DNA of 64,000 bases from JAUIET01 sp964352475. Lineage in GTDB: Bacteria > Pseudomonadota > Gammaproteobacteria > Pseudomonadales > JAUIET01. Every line of letters starts with the position of its first letter. The first letter of the stretch is position 1. Below are positions 1 to 15,000 of the stretch, in pieces. Under the pieces are notes generated by a model, which worked only from the letters and a program-made list of their open reading frames with translations, did not search any database and had not been told where the DNA came from. Location: assembly GCA_964352475.1 (NCBI GenBank), contig CAYGSL010000010.1, positions 39,553 to 103,552 on the forward strand, given 5' to 3'. The position numbers and the translations under genes are program-made.

Positions 1-3000
1 TGGAATAGGTGTCTGTAGACGAATCGCCGTCATTGCTGGCTCCGCCTGCGAGAAGGTCGGCGGTTACTGAGCCGGCCGCATTCACATACGTCACAGTATT
101 GATGCCCGCGCCGCCATTCAATACATCAAGCCCACCACGGCCGGCCAGCGTATCATTGCCATTACCGCCATCCAGTGTATTGCTAAACCCGTCTCCAGTA
201 ATTGTATCGTTCTGATCACTACCGATCACATTTTCTATATTGTTCAGCGTATCGCTGCCGCCATCACCATCATTGCTGGCGCTGTTGGACGACAGATTGA
301 CGGTAACTCCGAAAGCCGCACTGCCATAGCTAATCGTATCTGTATCCGCTCCACCGTCGATAATGTCATTACCGGCTCCACCGAGGATTATGTCATTGCC
401 CGCCAGACCATTAATCGTGTCAATCCCATCGTTGCCGACGATGATATTCCCGCCGGTGTCTCCAGTCAGAGTGTCAGCAAAATTGGAACCCAACAGGAAC
501 TCGAAGTTACTAATGGTATCGCTAAAACCGAAGCCATCATCCAGTACTGTATTGGTGTCGAGATTCACATCCACACCGGCCGCGGCAGCCGAATAGTCCA
601 ATGTATCAAGATTGTTGCCACCATCCAGGGTATCAGCACCCGATCCACCGGAGATGGTATCCGCCCCATCACCGCCAAGCAGAGCATTCTGCAGAGCATC
701 GCCGTGCAAGGTATCATCACCACTTGAGCCGGTTATGTTCTCAATGTTGCGTACCGTGTCATCGGTACCCCCATTGACGGTAACAAACACTGAGCTGCTG
801 CCATTCAAGCTGACCGAGATTGATGTTCCCCCGGCAAGCCCGGAGTAATCGAGGCTGTCGGTATCGGCGCCACCGTCGTAGTTGTCGGCACCAGCGCTGG
901 CGGTGATATTGTCATCACCACCACCGGTGTTTATTGCGTTGCCGGCGCCACTACCGCTCACAGTGTCAGCACTGGCTGAACCAATGAAGTTCTCAATCGA
1001 CACCAGGGTATCGCTGCTGCCATCACCGTCATCACTGACTACCCCACTGCCCAGGTTTGCGGTAACACCCCCTGCCGCCGTAGAGTAGTCTGCGGTGTCT
1101 ACATCCAGGCCGCCGTCCAGAATGTCGGTACCGGCGCGGCCAGACATTGTGTCATTGCCCAGCCCTCCGACCAATGTGTTGTTTTCTCCGTCACCGTGTA
1201 TGGTGTCATCGCCACCCGTACCTGTTACGTTTTCTATGTTCTGGATACTGTCGTTTGAATCGCCGCTGATTGTCACCGTTGTGGACGTAGCCCCATTAAG
1301 TGTTACTGATATAGCACCGGCGCCAGGATGAACGCTGTAGTCAATGGAGTCGTTGCCAGCACCGCCGTCAATTATGTCGGCACCACTGCTACCTAATATT
1401 GTGTCTGCGCCAGTACCGGCATTCAGGTTGTCGCCCCCTGCACCGCCATCCAGGATATCGGCGCCATCACCGGAGTTGATGGTATCTGCCCCGCCCATGC
1501 CGAGCAGGGTATTGTCGTTACCATCCCCTGTAATGGTGTCTACGCCACCAGTACCAGTGATATTTTCGATCTCGCTGATTGTGTCGTTATCGCCACCGTC
1601 GACGGTTACCGTCACCGAAGAAGCACCATTCAAGGTAACATTGATGAAGTTAGCGCCCAGTCCGGAATAATCAACCGTATCGCTGTCGGCACCACCGGTG
1701 ATGGTGTCGCTGCCTGCGCCGGCAATGAAGGTATCGTTGCCAGCGCCGCCAAGCAATGTATCAGCGCCACCCGCACCGTCAATGACGTCATCGCCACTGT
1801 CTCCGTCGAGCACATTCACCAACCCATCACCGATAATCGTATCGTCGTCAACACTTCCGATGATGTTCTCGAAGCCGCTAATCGTGTCATTGTCTCCAGC
1901 ACTAACGCTTACAACAATGGCTGACGCGCCATTTAAGGTCAGGCTGACTCCGGTAATACCGCCAAGTACCGAGTAGTCCAGGGTGTCGGTGCCGGTTCCA
2001 GCGTCCAATACATCATTGCCATGGCTGGCGTCGAAGGCGTCGTCACCATCCAAACTGTCGACTACGTCATCGTTAGCAGATCCTCGAATCACGTCGGCTT
2101 GATCAGTCAGAATGAAAGATTCGATATTGCTGAACAAGTCAGTGAAACTGCCACCAACCGTTGAAAAACCGCCCGAGAGGTTGAGCTCTATACCGGTACC
2201 GAGTGACTGGTAATCCAGCACATCGCCAGTGCCCGCGCCACCGTCCAAAATGTCGCTGCCGGTACTTCCGAAGATAGTATCATCACCGGCACCGGCATCA
2301 ATATCATTAATCGCCGAGTCACCACCAATGGTATCGTCGCCCTGCGAACCAATAATATTCTCGATGCTGTTAATGGTGTGGTTATCCCCACCGTTGACGG
2401 TAACCGTTACATTGCCGCCACCATTAAGCGTGACATCGATAAAATTCCCCGCAGCAAATCCGGAGTAATCCAGAGAGTCGCTGCCTGTGCTGCCAATGTA
2501 GGTGTCCAGACCGGTGCCAGCAATGATGATATCATCTCCACTACCGCCATTGAGCACATTGGCCAAGCTGTTGCCTTCAATGCTGTCAGCTCCATCCGAG
2601 CCCTGGATGTTTTCTACATTGCGAATGGTGTCGTTGGTCTGGCCGTTCACAACAATCGTTGTGTCACCGGACTCGTTCAGGTTTACCGTGATCCCGGCAC
2701 CGGTATTATTGTAACGAATGGTGTCGGTATCGGCACCACCATCAAACACGTTGCCACCACCGCGAGATTCAAAAGTATCATCGCCCGCATTGCCTTCCAG
2801 GGTATTACCGTACACACCCCAGTTACCGAAAAAATCGGCTCCGTCATTACCACTGGCGGTGTTACCGCTGGAGTATGACCAGAGTGTATCGTTGTCGGTT
2901 CCAAGAGTGATGTTGGCTCCACCGCCATACGCGCGAACGAGATCGGCCCCGCTGCCTGCGTCGACAGTAGCATTGGCACCGAACAAATCGACGTCATCCG

Positions 3001-6000
3001 CACCGTCCCCAGAATTGACCGTAGCATTATCGGCATTCAGATCGACAACATCGTTACCATCTAGCGTTTCCAGCAGAATTATGTTGCCATCAGTCTCGAC
3101 CGTATCACCACCTGTGGTGGTGCGCAGAATCTCGATACTGTTGGCCCGATCGCCTTCGGCACCGCCACCAATATCCAAAGTGAACAAGCCACCCGCAACA
3201 GCCGTCATATCGACGCTCAAGCCGGAACTCAGGTCACTGTAATCCAGCGTGTCGTTGCCGCCGCCGCCGTAAATCTCGTCATCACCACCCGCGGCGAAGA
3301 ACGTATCATCACCCCCTTGACCATAGAAGAAATTTTGTTGGGTGTGGCCGCGAATAATATCGTTGCCTTCTGTAGCAAAAACGCGTTCGATATTGACGAT
3401 GGTATCGTTGTCACCGCCATCAACCGTCACGGTCGACACGCTGCCACCGTTCAGGTCAATATCGATAAAATTAATACCGGACTCGAAGCGATAGTCCACC
3501 GCATCGCGCGATCCACTGCCTCCGTCCATGGTGTCAATACCAGCCCCACCGCGAAGTGTATCCCAGTTGCCGGAGCCGCCTTCCAGGGTATCATCCCCGG
3601 CGCCACCTTCCAGTGTATCGTTATCACCCTCTCCTTGGAGAAGATCATTACCATCACCGCCGCGCAGAGTATCAGAACCAAGATCACCCCGCAGAGTGTT
3701 GTCCTGAGCATCACCGGTAATATCGTCATTGCCCTGACTACCAATAATATCGCGAATGTTGGATGCCGTGTCGGTCTCCGAACCACCTACATTGACGGTG
3801 AATGCACCACCGGTCAACGCGCCCATATTGGTTACCACGCGATCGACACGGTCGTTGTATTCCAGGGTATTGATGCCGGCGCCGCCGTCGAGCACGTCAT
3901 CGCCGCCTTCGCCGCGCAAGATATCGTCGCCTGCACCAGCGGTAAAGGTATTGGCATTGCCATCGCCGCGAATAACATCATTGCCTGTAGTACCGACAAT
4001 GTTCTCAATATTGCGGACCAGGTCATTATCACTGCCGTTGACCGTGACCGTGGTTTGTATACCCGAATTCAGATTGACTGAAATCGAAGTCACGCCGGCC
4101 TGTAGAGAATAATCCAGAGTATCTGAGCCGTTATCGCCTTCGATAACATCTATGCCGGCACTGGAGAAGAAATAATCGCTTCCCTCTCCCCCATCAAGGT
4201 CGTTAGCTTCAATGCCACCGGTGATGGTGTCATCAAAGTCCGAGCCGATAATATTTTCTATGCTGGTTAAAGTATCAGTCGCGCCGTCACCATCATCAGT
4301 TGCCGCGTCAGCGGACAAGTCAACTACAATGCCGGCCGCCGCCTCTTCATAATTGGCAGTATCGGAATCAGCGCCACCATCCAGAATATCAACACCCGCC
4401 CCGCCAGACAGTTCATCGTCGCCACCCAAGGTGGTAATCACATTGGCGCTGTCGTCACCATGCACAGTGTCGTTGCCGGCGGTTGCGACAACGTTCTCGA
4501 TATTGAGAACAATGTCGTTGTTGGCGCCATCAACCGTGACGCTGGCCGACCCGGAACCGTCCAGAGTGACATTGATAAAGTTAATCCCCGCCTGGGCAGA
4601 ATAATCTACGGTGTCGGTATCCGCACCACCGTCAAAGCGGTTGGTGCCGGCACTGCCCAGGAACAAGTCGTCCCCAGCCTCACCCCATAGGCGGTTGTCA
4701 GCGTTACTGCCACCGCTCATGGTGTCATCGCCGGCACCACCCCAGAAATAGTTGTTCGAGCCGTCACCATGAATGGTGTCATTGCCGGCAGTACCGACTA
4801 TACGCTCTACATTGCGCACGGTGTCATTCTGGTCGCCATCAACCGTTACCGTTGCATCAGTACCACCGTTTAAAGTCACGCTGATGAAATTTGCGCTGCC
4901 CTGGCTGGAGTAATTCAGGGTATCAGTGTCACTGCCACCGTCAATTATGTCGGCGCCGTCACTAGCGATCAGTTGATCCCAGCCAGCTCCGCCAAGATAG
5001 GTATCGTCTCCGATACCGCCGTCCAGTGTATCGCCAGTGTCACCGCCATCGAGTATGTCGTCGCCAGCTCCGCCGCGCAGAGTGTCTGACTCACTTCCAC
5101 CGCGCAGCGTATCGTTGCCTGCGCCACCATCGAGAATGTCGGTACCTACCCGGCCCTCGATGACGTTATCCTGCGCGTCACCGGTGATATTGTCGGCTCC
5201 AGAGGATCCGATTACATCGCGGAAATTAGCGGCCAAATCGGTATCGCTGCCCACGGTTACTGAGAAAAATCCACCGCTTAGCACATTCATGTCGGTAGTG
5301 ATGCCCAAGCCGGAATCGGTGTAACTCAGGGTGTTGGTGCCTGTACCGCCGTCTAAGGTATCGTTACTGCCCCCACCGCGAATCACATCGTCTCCACCCT
5401 GGCCATCGATGTTGTTTGCCTGGCTGTCACCGCTGATGGTGTCATTGCCGGCGGTACCGATCACGTTTTCAATCGCCCGAATGGTGTCGTTATCTGCGCC
5501 GTCAACAATGACCGTGGCATCGCTACCGCCGTTCAGCTGCACATCAATAAAGTTGATGCCTACTTCCTGCGAGTAATCAACGGTGTCAATGTCGTCGCCG
5601 CCGTCTAACACATCAGCACCGGCACCACCCACCAGGGTGTCATTACCATCTTCACCTTCAAGAACGTTCACCAAACCGTCGCCACGGATGATGTCGGCAC
5701 CTGCGGTTCCGATAACGTTTTCAATTTCGCGTATGGTGTCGTCCGCACCGCCGTCAACCGTCACGGTGACGTCACTGCCACCATTCAAAGTAAGTTCAAT
5801 GAAGTTGATGCCTACTTCACCGGAGTAGTCCACGGTGTCGTTATCGGCGCCACCAATCAGTAGATCAGCACCGGATCGACCGGACAGGAGATCGTCGCCC
5901 GCGCCGCCCTGAAACTCGTTGTCTGACCCGTCACCAATCAAGGTATCGTCACCATCGGTGCCGATCACGTTTTCGATGTTCAGTGCCAGGTCATTGTCGC

Positions 6001-9000
6001 CACCGGCTACGATGACTGCCGAGCTTCCAGAGCCGTTCAATTGAACAGCTACAGACGCAATGCCGGCCTGCAAAGAGTAGTCAATTGTGTCGGTGTCACT
6101 ACCACCGTCAAAGGTGTTCTGCCCGGCGCTGCCGAAAAAGATATCGTTGCCTGCATTGCCTTCCAGAAAATCATTGCCGGCGCCACCACTAATGATGTCG
6201 TCGCCGCCCTGACCCTGGATCGTATTGCTTTCGCCATCACCGGTAATCGTGTCTACACCAGAGGTGCCGATCACGTTCTCGATGTTGCGAATTGTATCGT
6301 CGTCGCCACCGTTGACAGTCACAGTGGCTGCGTTCGCACCATCCAGCGTCACATTGATAAAGTTCACACCACCCAGCGTGGAGTAGTCAATGGTGTCGGA
6401 ATCTGTGCCTCCGTCAAAGTCATCGCTACCGGCGCTGGCCTGGAAGGTATCGCCACCACCCAGGCTAAACACAACGTCTACACCTGTTGAACCGATAATC
6501 GTATCGCCCTGATTGGTCAGGTAGTACTCTTCAAAATTGATGAAGTTGTCGGTGCTGCTGTCTGCACTGTAGTAGGCCGTGCTGTTGGTCAGATTAAGAT
6601 CTACGCCGACCCCGGTCAGGTCATCAAAACGCAACTGATCTCCAGTGTTATGACCACCGCCATCCAGCGTATCGCTGCCGCCTCCGCCCCAGATAACGTC
6701 ATCACCGTCGCCGCCACTTAAGGTATTGTCGTTGCCATCGCCGCGTAAGGTATCGTCACCTGCGGTGGCGACAATGTTCTCCACGCTGCGCAGCGTATCT
6801 GTACCGTTCCCGCCAGAAACGATTACGGTAGCGTCCACCCCGCCACGCAAAGTGACATCGATACTTGGCGAGCCGGCCATGCCAGAATAATCGGCGGTGT
6901 CGGACCCGAAGCCACCTTCAATAATGTCATCATTGGTGCTGCCGCGGAAAATATCGTCCTCATCACCGCCTTGCAGCAAGTTAACATTGCCATCACCGCT
7001 GATGTCATCAGCAAAATCGGAACCAACGATATTTTCAATACTGGTCAGCGTATCTACGCTGCCGTCACCGTCATTGCTGGCCTGATTAGCGGCTAGATCA
7101 ACCGTAATCCCCGCAGCAGCCTGGCTGTAATTAGCGGTGTCAATACCACCGCCGCCATCCAAGGTATCCGCGCCCGCCAAGCCGGACAGAGTGTCATTCA
7201 GTAAACCACCACTCAGTACGTTGGCGGCAGTACTGCCGACAATAATGTCATTCTGATCACTGCCTATAACGTTTTCGATATTGTTCAGGGTATCAGATGC
7301 ACCGTCGCCATCGTTGGCCGCAACATTATTCTGCAGGTTTACATTAATGCCAGCCGCTGCTCCGGAGTAGTCGACCGTATCGACATTATTGCCTCCATCA
7401 ATTGTATCAGCACCACCACGGCCGCGAAGGATGTCATCGCCATCGTCACCAAACAGCGTATTGGCTGCACCGTCACCGGAAAGATCGTCCGCTGCGCTGG
7501 AGCCACTGACGTTTTCAATGCTGATGTAAGTGTCGCTGCCGCCATCGCCGTCATCGCTTGCGCTGTTGGCCGCGATGTCAGCGGTAACACCCGCCGCAGC
7601 GAGTGAATAATCAGCAGTGTCAGTGCCGACACCGCCGTCCAGCGTATCGTCTCCACCACGTCCGCGCAGAACGTCGTCGCGATTCCGACCTTCGAGCACG
7701 TTGTCATCAGCGTCGCCAGTCAAGGTGTCGTCAAAAATAGACCCGATTACATTTTGAATCTGGCTTAAGGTATCCGTGCCACCATCACCGTCGTTACTGG
7801 TCAGATTATTGGTCAGGTCAACGGTTACGCCGGAGCCTGCGGTAATATAATCGGCAGTATTGTTACCCGCACCACCGATAATCGTGTCATCACCTGCACC
7901 GCCGCGCAGCACATCGTCACCTGCCGCTCCATCCAGCTGGTTGTCGCCAACACTGCCAACGATAAAGTCGTCATGGTCTGAGCCGATCACATTTTCTATG
8001 GAGCTCAAAGTGTCGGTATCACCAAAACCGTCGTCATTGGCTATATTGTTTTGCAGGTCAACGTCGATCGCATTGTCGGAATTGGCATAACTAACAGTAT
8101 CGTTACCAATTCCACCGATGATCTCATCGTCGCCTTCCATGCCACGAATCGTGTCATTGCCGCCACCACCGTCGAGCCGATTATCAAATTCGTCGCCGAT
8201 TAGCGTATCGTCGCTGCCGGAACCTATGAGACCTTCAATACTGATCAAGGTATCCACGCCACCAGAGCCGTCATCACCTACAACGCCGCTTGAAAGATCG
8301 ATGGTGACCCCGCTACCGGCAGCCGAGTAATCGGCTGTGTCAAAATCTGCGCCGCCGTCCAGCGTGTCCGAGCCACCGCTACCGATCAGTATGTCGTCGC
8401 CAGCGCGGCCTTCCAAAACGTTACCGTTGTTGTCGCCTTCGATGCGGTCATTATTTGCAGAACCCCAGATGTTCTCTATGTTCTGCAAAACATCGGAGTC
8501 GCCGTCACCGTCGTTGGCCGCGGCATTCAGGCTCAGATTGACCACAATAGCATTAGCAGCACCTGTGTAGTCGGCAACGTCTCCGGTACCGGTTCCGCCA
8601 TCCAGAGTATCGCTGCCACCTCTGCCACGTAATACGTCATCAGAATCACCACCAAGCAAGGTATTGGCGTTGGCGTCTCCACCTAGATCATCCGCAAACG
8701 CCGAGCCGGTCAGGTGTTCGATGCTGACAAAGGTATCACTGCCGCCATCCCCGTCATCACTGGCGCTGTTACTGTTCAGGTCCGCCGTAACCCCTGCGCC
8801 TGCCTGCGAGTAGTCAGCGATGTCCTGGCCTATGCCGCCATCCAGGGTATCGGCACCGCCACGTCCGCGCAGTGTGTCCGCTGAATTTCCGCCCTCGATG
8901 ATATTGTCATTGCCGTCACCGGTTAAGGTGTCTGCAAAATCCGAACCTGTGATGTTTTCAATCTCAAACAACTGATCCGAACCACCATCCCCGTCTACGG

Positions 9001-12000
9001 AAGCCTGATTGGAGGAAAGATCAACCACTACGGTGCTGGACGCGGTAGAGTAATCCGCTGTGTCTATGCCGTCTCCACCGGTTAAAATATCATTGCCGGC
9101 GCGGCCACTCAGCACATCAGCGCCATCGTCACCACTGATGTCATTATCGTTACCATCGCCTTCGATGCGATCGTTACCTTGCGAGCCCGTGATATTTTCT
9201 ACGCCGCTAATTGTATGATTGTCGGTACCATTAATGCTGACAGTCGTGCTGGTTGAGCCGTTCAGAGTAACGTCAATGAAATTAGCCGCTGCGAAGCCGC
9301 TGTAGTCAATGCTGTCGTCGGTACCCAGGCCACCCTGCACATCATCAGCGCCCACGCTGGCAATAAAGGCGTCATCACCCTGGCCGCCTTGCAAGACGTT
9401 CGCCGCAGCATCGCCCTGGATGGTGTCATCGTTGGCCGAGCCGAGAACGTTCTCGAACCCTAACAAGGTGTCAACGCCGCCGTCACCATCGTTGCTGGCG
9501 GTGTTACCCGCCAGGTTGACATTGACCCCGGATACCGCACCGCTGTAATCAACGGTATCGATGTCGGCTCCACCGTCCAAGGTGTCATTGCCACCACGAC
9601 CTGCCAGCAAATCATTGCCTGCCAGACCACGCAGCACATTGTTCAGCGCGTCACCCGTTAGGGTGTCGTTTCCAGAGGTACCGGTCACGTTTTCTATGTT
9701 GCGCAGGGTATCGTTACCATCACCATTAACGACCGCTGTTGAGTTGGCCGCACCGGCCAAAGTCACATTGACAAAATTCGCCGTCGCCAGGCTTGAGTAG
9801 TCGATGCTATCAATGCCCACACCACCATCGATGGTGTCGGTATTGGAGCTGGCAATAAATTGATCGTCGCCGTCTTGGCCCTGCAGAATATTGACAGAGT
9901 TGTCGCCGCCGATGACATCGTTGCCATCCGTGCCAATAACGTTTTCAATATTTCGCGCAATGTCGTCGTCACCACCCGTGACGGTTACAGTTACGTCGTT
10001 GCCGTCGTCCAGATCAACACTGATGCCGGTTACACCGCTGAGCGACGAATAATCCAAGGTGTCTGTATTGGCACCACCGTCCAGCACGTCGGAGCCCGCG
10101 CTGGCAGTCAGTATGTCATTGCCCGCGTTGCCCAACAGCTCATTATCACTGCCGTCACCGGCTAAAGTGTCGTTGAACGCCGAGCCGTGAACATTTTCAA
10201 TTTCAAACAGCTGATCCGATGAGCCATCACCGTCGGTGGTGGCCTGGTTGCTGGCTAAGCTAACATTTACACTGCTTGCCGCACCCGAGTAGTCAGCGGT
10301 ATCAACCCCGGCACCGCCGGTCAGAATATCGGCGCCTGCTCGACCACTGAGTACATCATCGCCCGCGTCACCGCTCAATTCATTATCATTGCCGTCACCC
10401 ACAATACGGTCATCGCCTTGTGAGCCGGTTATGTCTTCGATGCCTCGAATGGTCTGATTATCGGCATTGTTGACGATAACCGTCGCATCAAGGCTGCCAG
10501 CCAGCGTTACATCAATGGCATTGGCAGCGGCAAAAGTCGAGAAGTTAGCTTCGTCACTGTCCCCTAAACCTCCGTCGACAATATCCGCTCCAAGCGACGC
10601 ATTAAATTGGTCGTCTCCGTCCTGCCCTTGCAGAACATTGGCGTTGGCATCTCCTTCTATTACATCATCATTGCTGGAACCGATGATGTTTTCTATTTCC
10701 TGTAAGGTGTCGACGCCGCCGTCACCATCATCCGCCGCCGTGTTCGCCGCCAGGCTGACGTCTACGCCAGTGGTTGCTGCACTGTAGTTAACGGTGTCAA
10801 TACCAGCGCCACCGTCCAGCAAATCATTGCCGCCCCGACCGGATAACTCATCATTACCGGCTGCACCGCGCAGCTCATTGTCCAGACCATCACCCACCAG
10901 CGTGTCATCACCGCTGGTACCAGTCACATTTTCAATATTGCGAATCGTATCGTTGTTACCACCGTTAACCACGACGATGGCATCGGAAGTGGTGGCCAGC
11001 GTAACGTTGATGAAATTTGCGCCAACCAAGCCGGAGTAATCCGCCGTATCCGAGCCCAGTCCACCGTCCAATGTGTCGGTACCGGCACTGGCCAGGAAGA
11101 TGTCATCTCCAGAGCGGCCTTGCAGCAGGTTTATGGAGGCGTCGCCACCGATAGTATCGTCACCGTCGGTGCCGATCACATTTTCTATATTACGTACCTG
11201 GTCATTGTCACCACCGGTCACCGTTACAGTAACCGTGTTGGCGCCATCCAGATCAACATTAATAGCGGTCGCACCCGCCAGGCTGGAGTAGTCCAGAGTA
11301 TCGTTGTTAGCGCCACCATCCAGAATGTCTGTGCCAGCACTGGCGTTTATCAGATCGTCGCCCGCGTTGCCTTCCAGCAAGTTGGCGCTGCTGTTACCGC
11401 TGATGGTGTCATTAAAGTTGGAACCGCGAATGTTCTCGATATCGAACAGTTGGTCGGAAGCACCATCGCCATCAGCGCTGGCCTGGTTGCTGGCCAAGCT
11501 AACGGTGACGTTACCGGCCGCACCGCTGTAGTCGGCCGTGTCCGAACCAGCGCCACCACGGAGTATGTCGTTTCCAGCGCGCCCCGCCAGGGTATCGTCG
11601 CCGTCAGAACCACCAATCTCATTGTCGTTGCCATCACCAAAGATGACATCATCGCCTTGCGATCCGGTTACGTTTTCAATACCACGCAAAGTCTGGTCGT
11701 CAGCATTATTGACGCTCACTATCGCATCACTGCTACCAGCCAGTGTGACATTGATCGCATTGGTCGCAGCAAGTGCTGAATAGTCTACGCCGTCGCTGTT
11801 GCCAACACCGCCATCAATCAGATCTGCACCCAGAGTGCCGCCAAAGCTGTCGTCGCCATCGCGACCTTCCAGTACGTTGGCGCCACCATCCCCTTCTATG
11901 GCGTCGTCATTTGCCGAGCCGATAACGTTTTCTATACCTTGTAAGGTATCAACGCCGCCATCGCCGTCGTTGCTGGCGATGTTGGATGCCAGGCTGACAT

Positions 12001-15000
12001 CAATCGCTGTGGTCGCCGCTGAGTAGTCCACGGTATCGTTATCCGCACCACCATCCAGCAAATCGTTGCCGCCGCGCCCAGACAGCACATCGTCACCGGC
12101 CGCGCCACGCAGCTCATTATCAAGACCGTCACCAACTAAAGTATCGTTACCCGTGGTTCCAGTGATGTTCTCGATGTTGCGAATCGTATCGTTACCACCG
12201 CCATTGACGACGACAACCGCATCCGAAGTGCTGTTCAACGTAACATTGATGAAATTGGCGCTCACCAGTCCGGAATAATCAGCCGTATCCTCGCCCAGGC
12301 CACCATCCAGAGTATCGGTGTTGTCGCTCGCGAGGAAAGTGTCATCCCCGGCTCGACCCTCTAACAGGTTGATCGATGCGTCACCGCCAATGGTGTCGTC
12401 ACCGGTCGTACCAATAATATTCTCTACATTCCGTACGCTGTCATCGTCATCACCAGTAATGCTGACCGTCACCGTATTGGCACCATCCAGATCAACGTTG
12501 ATAGCGGTCGCACCAACCAGGCTGGAGTAGTCCAGCGTATCGGAATTGCCGCCGCCATCAATAACATCAGCACCACTGCTGGCGGTAAATGCATCTTCGC
12601 CACCACGGCCTTCCAGCAGGTTGTTACTGCCATCCCCTGTGATGGTGTCATCAAAGTTGGAACCGCGAATGTTCTCTATTTCAAACAGCTGGTCAGATGA
12701 GCCGTCGCCATCCGCGCTGGCCTGATTACTGGCCAGGTTGACGGTAATGGCACCAGCTGACAGGGAGTAGTCCGCAGTATCAGTACCCGCACCACCAGTG
12801 ATAATGTCGTTCCCGGCGCGCCCACTGAGCGTGTCGTCACCCGCGTCACCGCTGATTTCATTGTTATTGCTGTCGCCGACAATCGTGTCGTCGCCTTGTG
12901 AACCGGTCACGTGTTCGATGCCGCGCAATGTCTGGTTGTCGGCGTTGCTTACGTTGGCGATCGCATCAATACTGCCGTTCAAGGTGACGTCAACCGAGTT
13001 ACTGGCGGCGAAGCCTGAGAAGTCCACCCTATCGCCGGATCCCGTGCCACCATCAACTATGTCTGCACCCAACGACGCATTAAACACGTCATCGCCATCA
13101 CGCCCTTCAAGCACGTTGGCATTGGCATCACCTTGAATGATGTCGTTGTTTGCGGAACCAACAACATTTTCTATTTCCTGCAGTGTATCGGCACCACCTT
13201 CACCATCATCTGTCGCGATATTGCCCTGCAGATTGACATCAACACCGGTCGTGGCGCTGCTGTAGTCAACCGTGTCGGTGTCTGCGCCACCAATCAATGT
13301 GTCGTTGCCGCCGCGCCCGGACAGCACGTCGTCCCCGGCACGACCGCTTAAGGTATTGTCCAGTGCGTCTCCTATCAGGGTGTCATCCCCGTCGGTGCCT
13401 ATGACATTCTCGATACTGCGAATCGTATCGTTACCATCGCCATTCACAACAACAACAGCGTCGGTCGTTCCATTCAGGGTGACGTCAATAAAGTTGGCCG
13501 TTACCAGTCCGGAATAGTCAACCGTGTCGTCGCCCAGGCCGCCGTCCAGCACGTCGGTGTTTGAGCTGGCGAGAAAGGTATCATTGCCCGCATTGCCTTC
13601 CAGTACGTTCAGAGATCCGTCGCCACCAATAGTGTCATCACCAATGGTGCCAATAATATTCTCAATATTTCGCACCTGATTATCTGGCCCGCCAGTGATC
13701 TGCACCAACACCGTATTGGCGCCGTCCAGGTCCACATTAATTGCCGTTGCCGAGGCCAGCGTTGAATAGTCCAGAGTATCGGTGTTGGCACCGCCGTCCA
13801 CGACGTCGGCTCCGCCGCTGGCGTTGAACAGATCGTTGCCAATCCCTCCTTCCAGAAGGTTGTCGCCGGTATTACCGGTTATGGTGTCATTGAAGTTGGA
13901 GCCGCGGATATTTTCAATCTCGAACAACTGATCTTGGCCGCCATCGCCATCGACTGCAGCCTGACTGGCGCCCAGGTTTACTGTGATGCTACTGGCAGCA
14001 GTAGAATAATCCGCAGTGTCTATGCCCGCTCCACCGGTCAAAATGTCGTTGCCTGAACGTCCACTCAGGAAGTCATCACCCGCATCACCACGGAGATTAT
14101 TGTTGCGGTTATCGCCTTCAATACGATCATTGCCCTGCGAGCCAGTCACATGCTCAACATTACGAACTGTTTGATCATCCGCGCCGGTGACAAACACTGT
14201 CGCATCACTGCTGCTGTTCAGCGTGACATCGATCGAGTTGGCCGCCCCATTATTGCTGTAATCAACAACATCATTGTCTCCAAGCCCGCCATCAATCGTG
14301 TCGGCACCCAGGCTACCCAGAAACAAGTCTTCGCCCAGACCGCCTTCCAGCAGGTTAGCGTTGTTGTCACCTTCAATAACATCGTCGTTATCCGAACCGA
14401 TCACATTCTCAATGGTTTGCAGCGTGTCCACGCCACCGTCACCATCGTCAGTAGCGGTATTGTTCAGCAGGCTGACATTAACGTTTCCACTGGCCGCACT
14501 GTAATCCACAGTATCGGTATCTGCACCGCCTATCAGGGTATCGTTGCCACCCCTACCTGCCAGCACATCATCGCCCGCCAAACCGCTGAGACGGTTATCC
14601 TGGCTATCACCAATCAGAGTATCGTCACCCGCGGTACCAGTGACATTTTCAATGCTGCGTAAGGTGTCGTTGCCGTCGCCGTTTATTACAACGATCGCGT
14701 CTGCCGCGTCATTCAGTGTTACGTTGACAAAGTTAGCCGTCGCAAGGGTTGAATAGTCTATTTCATCAACGCCAAGTCCACCGTCAATAGTATCGGTTCC
14801 AGAGCTGGCACCGAACACATCGTCGCCGCCTAAGCCGAACAATACGTTGATGGCTGCATCGCCACCGATGAAATCGTTGCCCGATGTACCAATAACATTT
14901 TCGATATTGCGCGCCGTGTCGTTATCACTGCCAGCTACTGTCACTGTGGCGTCATTGCCGCCATCCAGCGTCACATCGATAGATGTTGCGGAGGCCAGCC

